A stretch of 13,107 nt of DNA from Dunaliella salina (taxonomy: Eukaryota; Chlorophyta; Chlorophyceae; Chlamydomonadales; Dunaliellaceae): contig MU069571.1 in NCBI GenBank assembly GCA_002284615.2, forward strand, positions 151,147 to 164,253. Reading direction: 5' to 3'. Within the stretch, counting starts at the first letter, position 1, and every line of letters starts with the position of its first letter. The position numbers and the translations under genes are program-made. Positions 1-11,515 of the stretch are shown one piece after another. The notes under the pieces were generated by a model. That model searched no databases, was not told where the DNA came from, and saw only the letters and a list, made by a program, of their open reading frames with translations.

Positions 1-282
1 TGTGTGTGTTAGAAATTTTGAGCAAAGTGTTGCACATTGGTCACAAGTTCTTGTCAGGCCAAGCATATGCTCTCATCATGCAGGGACCCCCCCTCCAGAA
101 AAAATCAAGAGTTCTCTCCTGGGAGAATGGGATGTGTGTAAATGGACCTCTTCCAACAAACGTATTTGCATCACCACCGAACGGCAGGGAAATTGTCTGT
201 TGCAGTCATTTGGAGTGCAGCAAAGTTGCAAAGCTGCAAAACTGCACTGATACACAAAAAAATGAATGTACTCTGCTTGTAG
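1..282. other. Intron sequence upstream of exon 1
   Basis: These bases hold no segment resembling the glycosylase fold that should precede exon 1, and no other gene that I can support. They start with a short TG run and end at the exon 1 acceptor, so I read them as the 3' part of an intron whose beginning is outside the window. Confidence 0.6.
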
Positions 283-360
283 TACTTGCACTCCCGGATG
301 ATGGCCTTTGATCACGAGACCCTTTATGAGCTGCATTACCAGATGATCACCCTGGGCAAG
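283..360 (+). CDS. Exon 1: C-terminal helix of the HhH-GPD glycosylase domain
   Basis: The exon encodes 26 residues starting YLHSRMMAFD and continuing HETLYELHYQMITLGK. Plant DEMETER/ROS1 proteins have a closely similar stretch (YLWPRL, then TLYELHYQ and FGKVFC) directly before the iron-sulfur cluster, so the family assignment is firm. The acceptor is ctgcttgtag at 273-282 and the donor is AAG followed by gtaaga at 361, close to an ideal 5' splice site. The exon begins and ends in phase 0. Nothing in bases 1-282 resembles the preceding family segment, so those bases are read as intron. The last 26 bases plus the donor recur 85 bases downstream. Confidence 0.9.
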
Positions 361-3300
361 GTAAGAAAAAAGTAGACAAAATTGAAAAGTCCAATCAACA
401 TATACACACAAATCTATCCATTACCAGGTGATCACCTTGGGCAGGGTGGAAAGAGTTGCATTCATCAGGACACTTTTCATGACACTTTTTACTTGATGGA
501 ACTTCCTGTCACCTTTTTGATAAATACAGCGCAAGCGCAAGGCGGGGAACTCTAATCTGCATCTTTTGGCAATCTTCCCCTGCAAGCATGCCTGGTTGAA
601 AGCTTCTCCGCAGTGAATGGGTGTTTCAAGAGGGCCAGCAGCTTTATACCTTTTCCCTCTTTATTGCGTGTCTTAAGCCATCAAGCCACCTTGCTTTCGT
701 TTGTTTTGTGTGTCATTCCGATGCATTTTTGATTGTGATTCTGAGACTGAGACCCTCGTGCTCTATTGCAGGTGTTCTGCGCAAAGCGGTTACCAAATTG
801 CTCAGGTACGAGTCAAACTTGCACGATTTTGGTTGTAGGCTTCTGTGCAAACAAAAGTATCTGTACGATGGCTCATAGGTTGAGGATTGGAGCATTATTT
901 GCACAAGCGATGAAATGACAAAAAGGTGAAAGCAGGACAGGGCTTTGCTCTGCACAGTCTTTTCTTGTCTGAAAAAGAATGTTAGCCTGAGTAGATGGCT
1001 GATGTTAGCCCACTTTATTTAAGTATGCCAGACACCTCACATTTTCCATGCAAAAGAATGGGCATGTGTGTACTGAATGGGGACGTCCTACATGTGGCAC
1101 TTTCATTCCAGTGACAGCTGAGTCACGGCACTTTCCAGGCACATTCCGGTGACACCTCAGTCATGGCACTTTCCAGGCACTTTCTAGGCACTTCCATACC
1201 AGTGACAGCTCAGTCACGGCTGCAGTGATGAACTTGAGCTTGCTATCTACCAAAGCACTGTCTATTGTTTCTTAGTGTGTCAAGATGCAGCAAGGCGTCT
1301 GCCTGTGGTGATGGCGGAACCCTCCTTGATCACAGTCCCACTGCCTTTTTTTCTGCCTTATTAATCACCTCTTTTTTAACACTCACTGTCCCTCGGCAGA
1401 TTTTTCCCTTCTTTTTTTCCTTTTCCTTCTCTCTTTTTCTGCCTTTGAAGCCACCTGTTCTGCTATTATTAACATCTCCACCTTCAACATCAACTGTACG
1501 GTCCACGTCATGTGACTCAAGCCAAATATTTAAGGAGGGTCCAGTAGAGAAGCCTAAGTCGGTGCTCTCAAAAATAGCAGGAAGAAGGCATGTGCGCATG
1601 TCTCCTATATGCACCTCACTGCATGGAGCCACGTCCACCACAGTCATGCTATCATGAAGACCTTCACCTCACAGCTGCTATCATTAACACCTCCATCTCA
1701 CCATGCCACTAACTCTTTAGCCACCCTTTTTTTTAACAATCGCAGTCCCACAGCATTTTTCCTTCCTTTTCTTTCTTCTTCATTGTCTTTTTGGTTTCTG
1801 CCTCCCAAGCCACCTGTTCTGCTACCATGAGCATCTCCAGCCTAATCTGCCATCTTTCTGCCTTGCCACACCCGTTTCTGTGGCAGCCAAGTCAATTCTT
1901 CATTGTTATGCTTGCATTCCTTGTTTGAACCGGGATGCCCCACCCCCAATCCACAGAGTACATCCAGGTATGCTCGCAGCCGTGACCTGCTTCAGCAACT
2001 CTTTCTCCTTTTTGCATTTCTTCCTGGTTCTGCAGCCTGCCCTTTGTCCCCAGAGTGCGATTTTGCACGCAACAATGGCCCCCGCCTGGGCGGCCCACCC
2101 CGGCCTCCTGGCCAGCCCACTCCCCCACCCACCAAGCCTTCACCAGCACCTGCTGCTTCTCCCAAAGTAGAGGAACAACCATCTCAGGCAGAGGCTGCAG
2201 AGGCGCTGCAGCTGCAGAAACAGCAGCAGGGGCTGCCCATCATGGACGCTTTTGCAGGAGGCTTCGTGATGGGCAGCAAGGGTACGTGGCATTTGTCAGG
2301 GGCACTGAGGTGGCTCCATGGGGAGTGTGCCTGCCATTTGGCGAGGAGATTGGGGTGGCTCAATGGAAGGGTATGCGCCATTTGGCAGGGACGGTGGGGT
2401 GGCTCAATGGAGGGTTGCGTGCCGCATGGCGCTTTGTGATGGGCAGCAAAAGTATGTGCCATTTGGCAGGGACACTGAGGTGGCTCAATGGAATGGTGTG
2501 TGTTCCACTTGGCAGGGACATTGGGGTGGCTCAATGAAGGGTGTGTTCCATTTGGCAGGGACATTGGGGTGGCTCAATGCAAGGGTGTGTGCCATTTGGC
2601 GGGGACATTGGGGTGGCTTAGCTTTGTGAGGCACCAAGATTGCATGTCCATGTTGCAATCAGGAAGCACCCAGACACACAGCAGATTCTGCTTATCACAA
2701 GTGCCTTTGCAGAACTATTGAGAAGGTAGAAATGGGTGCATTCTTTGTGGCTTGAAGGGGGTAAATGGATGCTTCCTCCTAAGCAGCAAGTTCATGAATA
2801 GAAATGATCAGGAAAGGGTGCAAAGCACAATGGCTGTCAGTCATCATTATAGTTTTGTAGATCATAAAAATGAATGGCAAGTGCGGCTTGCAAGCGCAGA
2901 GGTTGTGCATTGCAATGGGTGGCAAGGTGGTTTTGAGGAGAGAAGCGTGTACATACGACAAAGATGGGTGCCTTTCCAATCCCAAAAGACTTTCGATTGA
3001 ATGCCTGTGCATTTGCAGTTGCTGGACCTCAAAGCATAGCAAGGCAGTCATCAGCAACTCCAGCAATTGGCAAGCAGTGCATCAAAGCATAACACAATCC
3101 TGAATTCTGATCACTTTTGCATTCCCGTAGGCGCCTCTCATGGCGAGTGCGAGCCACAGACAAACAACCTCCCAAAAAAGCTGCGAGCACGCGTGGAGCT
3201 GGCTTTTGAAGCTGAAGCTGCTGTCGAGTATGCTGCCGTGGCAGCTAGGCTCAGAAGGCAAAGCGGAAGACTCAGGAGCAAGGGCTGGGCCATCCCTGAT

Positions 3301-3448
3301 GAGGTGGCTTTGGAGCTGCTTCGCTGGAAAGGCCGCCGTCTTCGCAGCAGTCTTGCGGAGGGGGAGGCATATGTGCGCAGCGCGCCTGTGTGCAGTGCTC
3401 CCAAGGCTTCTTGCGCGCAGCAGGTGATGCTGCCAAACGTAAATGCTA

Positions 3449-3524
<76 letters not shown>

Positions 3525-5745
3525 TGTGCGTGCGCGCGTGCGCGACGCTTTGCATTTGGTTGAGGTCAATGATGGGTGTGGAGGAGCGGAGCTTAGCTAA
3601 TTTCAAAGAATTGCCTCCAACGCTGCCCGCGGTCCAAAGCTGAGACAAGTAGGTAAATGTTTTGAGTACAAAAGATGCTTGCTAGAGGGATGTCTGCCAG
3701 CGCTGCCACCAGGCTCAGCCTGGCCTTCACATTCCTTCCAAAGATTTTGCTCTTAGCAGGAGCAATGCCTGCTGTTGATGCCTGCAGGCTCAGCCCGACC
3801 TTCATGTTCTTATCAAAACTATTGCTCTTGGCAGAAGCAATGCCTGCTGTTGGTGCCTGCAGGCTCAGCCCGACCTTCATGTTTTTACCAGAACTATTGC
3901 TTTTGGCAAAAGCAATTCCTGCGGATGCTGCCGGCAGGCTCGGCCTGACCTTCAGGCCCTTACCAAAACTGTTGCTTTGGCAAAAGCAATGCCTACCAAG
4001 CTGTTTGCGGGCTCAGCCTGACCTTCAGATTCCTACCAAAACCCTAGCTTTTGGTTCAAGCAAAGCCTGCTGGTGCTGCCTGCAGACTCAGCCAGACCTT
4101 CAGGTTCCTACCAAAGTTTTATTTTTGGCAGTGCTTCCTGCAGGATCAACCTGATCTTCAGCTTTTTACCAAAACTGTTACTTTTGGCAAAAGCAATGCC
4201 TGCCGGCGCTGCCTGCAGGCTCAGCCTAATCTGCCCCCCTGGGGCTGCAAGTGCATGCGCACCTGCTACGGCCCTGGCTGCCGCAGCAGAGTATATCTTG
4301 AACAATCTGGTGTGCCAGGGAGTGACAATGGCGCTCTGCACCTTGGCCACCACAAGTACAGCAAAGCGGAGCTCGCAAGCGCTGATGCAGAAATGGAGGA
4401 TGTGCAGCCGCAGCAGCTGCAGACGCAGCAGCAACAGCAGCATGAGGTGGCGATTGGTATGGGCAAAGATAGCTGCCGTGCGCACAGCACATTGGAGCTG
4501 CACGCACCTGATGCACCTGGTCTTGAAAGACATGACACACAACAGCAACAGATGGACAAACCATGGGCTCATCATGAGCACCAAGGGCATGCTGGGGCAG
4601 GTATGCGGAGCCAGGGACAGGAAGAAGAGGGCCCAGGCCTCAAGGAGCTGCTTGCCTGCAATGTGCGCCGCCGCCGTGGGGGCTGTGTGGACTGCCGCAT
4701 GATGACATACACCAGCCAGACCTCTGTGGTGTTGCCCTCCCCTCCAGAATTTGGGCATCCATGCATCATGCCTGCAGCGGCTGGCGCAAGGAGCACAACA
4801 GCGCATGATTTGGCGGGTACTGCAACTTTATTGGCAGCAGCTGATGCAGGGACGGCAGCAGCATGTGCAGGCGTTGCACAAGATGCAACAGGAGCAGCAG
4901 CCACAGCAGCCACGCTGCTCTCAACAAAGCACATCGCAACAGACACGGAACAAGCAGCCACAGCAGCCATGCAGCCTTCAGCAAAGCACAGCACAGCAGC
5001 AGAGGGCCCGCAGGAGGAGCCCAAAGGAAATGCACGTTCGATGGCTGTCAAACGCCGATCAGGCCAAAGTATGGATATTGACCTGGAGCAGCCAACCACA
5101 GCAGAGATGACAGAGGGGCCTGAAGCAAACAGGCTCAAGGTAGCAGTACCGTCAGAGGCAAGTCTGGGGCGTGGGCGGGCGCAGATGGGCCAGGCATGGC
5201 GGGCAATAGCAGCGCAATTACTAGGTGATTTACCTCTTTGTGGCGGAGAGCCAGGCGCACCACCTGGCTTTGTTTTGCCAGCTGAGCAAATAGTGCAGCA
5301 GCAGCAGCAGCAGCAGCAGCAGCTGGCGGCACCATGCTCAGCAGAGCAGCAGCAGCAGCAGGATGAGCAGCAACAGGAGCAGCGTGCCACAGATCAAGAG
5401 GGCCGTTTTGAAAGCCAGCAAGCATCAGCTGCGCACGCATGCCCTGAGTCTTTGGGGCTTGAGCAGCCACAGCAAGCACTTTCCCCTCAGCAGCGCACAG
5501 GCGCTTGTGATACCCCAAGAGCTCTGCGCTCTTCCACGCAATTGGACAAGGCCCCCCACACACCTCTGCACACGCCCCAGCGCCTGGGGCACCACCCACC
5601 CTGCCTACAAGCAAAGCCTCATGCGCCACAGCCACTGTCATTTCCTCTCCCACAGGAGGCACCATCAGCAGTTACAACAGGCCGGGCTCTGTGGTCGCCG
5701 ATTTCTGCTGTTGTGAAATGCATTGACTTCAGTGATGAGCCGCAA

Positions 5746-5782
<37 letters not shown>

Positions 5783-5924
5783 CAGCAGCAGCAGCAGGGG
5801 CAGCAGGGGCAGAGGCAGGCTTGGGGACACGTGCTGTAGCATTGAGGCAGCAGCAGGAGCAGCAGCAGCTGCCGCAAAGAGGGCAGCAGTTGCCAAGAGA
5901 GCAGCAGCAAAGAGGGCAGCAACA

Positions 5925-5960
<36 letters not shown>

Positions 5961-8900
5961 AGAAAAGCAGCGGGTGGTGCTGCAGCAGCAGCAGCAGCAG
6001 CAGCAGCACCAACAGCAGCAGTGGGAGGCAGCAGCAGCAACAGAGTGCATCCTCCACCAACCCGCAAAGTCTGCATTGACACCCGCTCCTGCATGTAGAG
6101 AAATACTCCAGGTCAGGAACCCTACAGGCGGAGAGGTGCTCCAGATCAGGAAGGCAGTTGCAACAAAGAGGTCACGGCCCTCAGGAGCCGGGACTCTGCA
6201 CCATGAGGTAGGGGCTGCAAGGGTGGGGAATGAAGGGAAGTTGCATGCAGCCACTTCAACAGCAGCAACACCTACAGCAGCAACAGTGCCTGTGCCAGCT
6301 ATAGCAACATCATCACCATCAACAGCAGCAGTACTGGGGGCCCAAAGCAATGCGCCAGCAGAGGCAAGATCTGGAGGCAAGTCAGGACAGAAGAGAAAGG
6401 CATCATCAGCTCAGGCTGACATAGGCTCCAATGGGGCAGTCAACAGACATGGGCTGGCAAGCAAAGATGCCGCTGTGAGAAAGAAAAAAAGGAGCAGCAG
6501 TCAGGATGGCAGGGGCAGCACAAAGGTGGCCAAGGCTGCAAAAGTTGTGGACGTTCACACGCTAGGGGGGCCCCAGTCAGGTTCTACGGGAGGAAGAAAA
6601 GGGGGCACAGAGGGAAACGCAAAGGGTGGAGAGGCTGCCAATGGCACAGCTGGACCAGCAGCAAAGAAGGCAACCAAAGGAGCAGGGAGTGCCCATGGAA
6701 GTGCAGGCACAGGAAAAGGGGTGGGCATGCAGGGTGAGAAGATGACGGGTGGGAAGGAGCCGAGAGGGAGCCTCAGGGGTAAGATGCAGCAGACTGAAGG
6801 CAAGAACGCTGGGGTGTTCATGGTTGAGAGCGATGGTGCGGCTGCAGCTGAGCAGCGACAGCGTCAAGGAGTGGGGATGAGTGAAGGTACACAGGGCTTA
6901 CAAGGAAGGCTCCGAGAGGACGGCAGAAAAGAAGGGGCAAGTCTTGCGTCAGAACCAGCACCAGCACCAGCACCAGTACCAGCACCAGCACCAGTGTCAC
7001 CTTTGGCACCAGCAAGTGCAGCAGCAGCAGCAGCAGGCAGCAACAGTGCCGATGGAAAGCTGCGAAATGAGGGGCCTGAAGTGGAGGGTCTCCACAGGAA
7101 GGGCCAAGGTAGCCTAGGCAGTGCAGCTCGTGAATCAGGTGGCAAATTTGTTGCAGGAGGCGATGTTGGCTTGGCTACAGCAGGAGGGGTCAAGGAAGGG
7201 CAGGAGGGGGCACAGAAAGCGGGAAACATAGCAGAGCAGGTTACACAAGAGGACCTGATGAGAGAAGAGGAGGAGCACACGCTGTGCACAGACCATGTTG
7301 CACGCATTCTACAGGCAGTGACAGCTGCCCAGAAGCAAGTATATGCCGCGCCAGTGGGCAGAGGGGGGGACCAGGGGGCAGGGACGACCAAGCAAGCAGG
7401 AGGAGATGCACGAGGGAAGGGGCATGGGCGCAGTCGAAGCAGCAGCACAGCATCAGGCCAAGCCCAGATACCAGGAGGCAGCACTGATCTTGCTGGCGGG
7501 GGCTTGATGGCGGAAGCGTGTGCCATGGACATACTCAACCTCCAGCCTTTGGCATCAGACGACAGCTCTGTGGGACCCACCCCAGGTGAGAGAGAGTGAC
7601 GGTGAGAAGGCTGTTTGAGGGTGTGAGAATGAGAGTAAGGGTGAGGAAGGTGAGAAGGCAGTGTAGGAGTGTGAGAATGAGGGTAAGAGAGTGAGGGAGG
7701 TGAGAAGGCAGTGTTAGACTCACCCCAGATGAGGGGGCATTGTGAGGAGGCAGCTTGAGAGCGAGAACCTCGCTAGCTTGCTTGCCAGGGAAACCCTCCT
7801 TGACGCATGCTTTATCTCTTCTGAATAATACTATAGCTCCACGACCAGTTCGAAAGGTCCCCAAAAAATAATTCATGATAATTTTAAAAACACTTTGAAT
7901 GGGGTTCCACAATTAAGATTTTTGTTCAAATGGGGTTCGATTGGCTAGTAACTGAAATTTGATATTTAGTCGATTCAAATGGCTGACACAAGGCGGAAAT
8001 CATGTCGCAAGACTTGCTTGCAGTTTACCAGTCTGTGGTAAACCAAAGATGAGGGTTCAAACCGTGCGGACGACATGTTGTGCTTGGGGGGCGCTTGCCT
8101 TCATTTCGGTATTGAAGAATTAATTACTGTTTGCAATTTGAATAGAGTTCAAACTGTCCGAACGCTTGGCGGGCAATTGATTAAAATTTTCGAAATTTAG
8201 CTCCAGAATTATTAATTTTTGAACTGGTCATGGAGCTACAGTAATCCTCCTGTGGCAGCCGGCTGCTGGTGCACAAAGCAAGGGCTCGTGCTCTATTTCG
8301 CGTGTTCATCATGTCTGTCCAGAGACGCTGCCTCTGGCCTGCAGAGAGTTTAAAACTTTTTTCTTTTCTTAGGCTTGCTGCATTGTGCTTTTAGGGTTGA
8401 CATTGCTCTGTGCGCAAGGCAACAGACCAAGTGGCCTCCGCAGCACCCCTGTGTACTCAACAAGGTGCAACGTGGGGTTTCCTTAGCATCACTCTGCACA
8501 CAAATCATTTGTTGTTGTTTTGTGCGCGGCCAACCAGCAAACCCACTTGTACTTGCAGCATACCCGACAGCCTGAAATCCAGTGTTTTGTCTCAGATATA
8601 CAACCACAAGCTCTTAGGTGTGCAAAGCATGCAATGGTCATAGGGCTTTAGGTTCTAGGATTGAAGGTTTGAAACTCACACAGTGGGAGCACCACAGTTG
8701 CACAGCGCAGGTGACGATGTGCACAATAGAAGCACACAGCTTGCGCGGTACAGGCACTTTTACAAAAGACCTATGCACCATTTCTTCTTTGCAGGCATGA
8801 TCAAGCCGTGGTTCAGAGAGCTCTGCATGGCGGTGCACCCAGACAAGAATCCTCACCCTGAGACTCTTTTTGAAAAGACCTGAGCACCACCTTTTTGCGC

Positions 8901-11416
8901 AGGCAAGATCATGTCGCACTTCAGGGAGCTCTGCATGGCGATGCAACCGAAAAAGAGCCCTCATCTTGAGGCATCTATGGCCTTTGAAAGGACATGAGCG
9001 CCACCTTTTTTTGCAGGCATGATCAAGTCACGCTTTAGGGAGCTCTGCATGGCGGTGCACCCGGACAAGAACCCTCACCCGGAGGCATCCACGGCCTTCA
9101 ACCTCCTGACAAAGGTGAGGCCAGCCATGCTGTATCACAAGAACAGGGTTGAGCTCGGAGGTGTAGTTGCTGGTGCACGTGGGAGTTGCTTTGGAGAGGA
9201 ATTAATAAGGCACGCTGATGGGTCGGGTGGCTCAAACTGCAGCCCTGCTGTAAACTTTTGATGTTTGCACTCCTCATTGGAGCATGAGCTTTATCAGACA
9301 AGCTCATGTTGCTCAAGCTGCAATGTTGCCCTGCGGCTCCTGACCTATGCGCTTTCTTGACAGCTGTTTTGTCTAAAGAGGATGAGCTGCAAGGTGTGAG
9401 CTACGCCATTGCAATGTGACATCTCAGTTTGTGCAAGTGCTGCTGTAGTTGCTGCTGCTGATCATGATGATGATGACGATATTCCAGCGCTGACTTCCGC
9501 AAAATGTGTTGCAGGTCATTTTCGCGAAAAGGCCCCGGCCCAGACTCTGCTGCTGGAGCTGCTGAGGCCATCTTGCCTTTGTTCATGAGGTGTTTTTACT
9601 GCTTCAGTTGATCCACACTTGCTCTGCGTTGCTCCAGTTGATCCGCACTTGCTCTGTACTGCTTCAATTGATCCACACTTGCTCTGCATTGCTTCAGTTG
9701 ATCCACTCTTGCTCTGCGTTGCTCCAGTTGATCCACACTTGCTCTGCAGGTGCTGCTGTTGATCCACACTTGCTCTGTACTGCTTCAGTTGATCCACACT
9801 TGCTCTGCATTGCTCCAGTTGATCCACACTTGCTCTGCACTGCTTCAGTTGATCCGCACTTGCTCAGCGTTGCCTCAGTTGATCCACGCTTGATCTGCAG
9901 GTGCTTCAGTTGATCCGCACTTGCTCTGCAGGTGCTTCAGTTGATCCACACTTGCTCTGCGTTGCTCCAGTTGATCCACACTTGCTCTGCAGGTGCTGCT
10001 GTCGATCCGCACTTGCTCTGCAGGTGCTGCTGTTGATCCACACTTGCTCTGCGTTGCTCCAGTTGATCCACACTTGCTCTGCGTTGCTCCAGTCGATCCA
10101 CACTTGCTCTGCAGGTGCTGCTGTCGATCCACACTTGCTCTGCGTTGCTCCAGTTGGTCCACACTTGCTCTGCGTTGCTCCAGTTGATCCACACTTGCTC
10201 TGCAGGCGCTGCTGTCGATCCACACTTGCTCTGCGTTGCTCCAGTTGATCCACACTTGCTCTGCAGGTGCTGCTGGTGGTGTTGGTGGTGGTGCTGCTGC
10301 TGCTGCTGATGATGATCGTCATGATGATGATGGTGGTGGTGATAATGAAATCAATTGTTCCTTGTAATAAAAATTTGCCAGATGGCCGAGCATGCTGCTT
10401 TGAGCGCATCCCTTGCTGGCTTGGCTTGTCCTGCTGATGCACACAAATACAAAGTACTTTTTTTTACTTGCAACGTTATCATTGTTGTTACACGCAGGCG
10501 ATGCATGCTGCTCTGCGCACATCACATGCAAGCTCGGCTGGCCCTGCTGCAACTGCTGCTTCTGCTGCTACAGCCACCGGCACAAGCACGGCCGGCGGTA
10601 CCGCTGGCGATGCAGACGGGGAATTTTTCTGGCTGGATCCTGAGACCGGAATCATAAAAGTGCCCTCCTACGCAAAGCAGTGCCCTGAGGCCCCCACCCC
10701 ACTCACTGCAGCACATGCCGCGCCTACCTTCAATCCAGCCGCGCCCCCACCTAAAACGGCATTCACTGCCAGTGCCGCTTTGCAAACTTGGGAATCTGCC
10801 GTGGCACCCCCGCCACACGCAGTACATGTTGGAGTTGCAGTGAACAGGTCCTGCACTCAACATGGTAGCTCTCCTTCTTCGGTGAACTCAGGCAGTTTGC
10901 CACGTTGCTCAGTTCCCGTGGGCGCCCCGATCACACCTCGTCCCCCTGCAAACGGCACGCTGCCATTTTCCAGCACATGCCTCTCCACTGACAAATGTGG
11001 GTACTCACTGGAGGGCATGCCTTCCACGTGCAGCTTCCCCCGTCACTCAATCCCCACCCCAATTCCTGGCAGCACCACACCTCTTGACGCCGGTATTGAA
11101 GACTCCATGCGGCCTGCCTCTGCAGATTGCAGTCCTAACAGCAAAGTATGTGCGTGCAGTAGCAATGAATCACACATCCCGGCAGAAGCAAACCCCAGTT
11201 ATGCCCTCAGCACAACCAAGCTCCAGTCACGCCCTCAACAGAACCAAGCTCCAGTTGCGTACTCGGCAGAACCAAGCTCGAGTCGTGCCCTGGTGACAGT
11301 TGGTAGCCGTGCGCTGACAGAGTTCAAGGCTGCTGGGCAGCTACCCCAGCACCAGCAGCAGCACGCCAAGCACAGGGCAACCTTTGAAGCCCTGGTGCTG
11401 CCTGCACACGTGCTGC

Positions 11417-11515
<99 letters not shown>

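Noticed and set aside
1265..1830. Possible secreted or membrane peptide frames rich in Phe, Leu and Ser
   Set aside because: They are translations of duplicated pyrimidine-rich intron sequence, with no splice phase fitting exons 2 and 3.
3082..3648. Long minus-strand open frame with a Thr-His repeat
   Set aside because: It is open mainly because the CA repeat has no stops. It overlaps exon 4 in antisense and has no recognisable domain.
4572..6380. Several minus-strand open frames rich in Cys, Ser, Ala or Leu runs
   Set aside because: They are antisense readings of CAG/GCA tracts in exon 5, and the low-complexity composition explains their length.
7990..8080. tRNA or tRNA-derived SINE (GGTTCAAACC resembling a B box next to a hairpin)
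   Set aside because: No convincing A box, acceptor stem or anticodon arm could be folded, and the box-like motif is itself a short palindrome inside the inverted-repeat element.
8683..8883. Separate small J-domain gene
   Set aside because: The HPD segment is preceded by a splice acceptor and lacks helix I. It is a duplicate of exon 6 in the same phase.
9513..9600. Extra exon after a gtgttgcag acceptor
   Set aside because: In the phase required after exon 6 it meets a stop within about 17 codons, and exons 6 and 7 already join to complete the J-domain.
9591..10280. CRISPR array or repeat-protein gene (DPHLLC- or QSKCGST-like repeats)
   Set aside because: The units are adjacent without unique spacers. 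The open frames follow from the 30-bp period and switch frame at 31-bp units.
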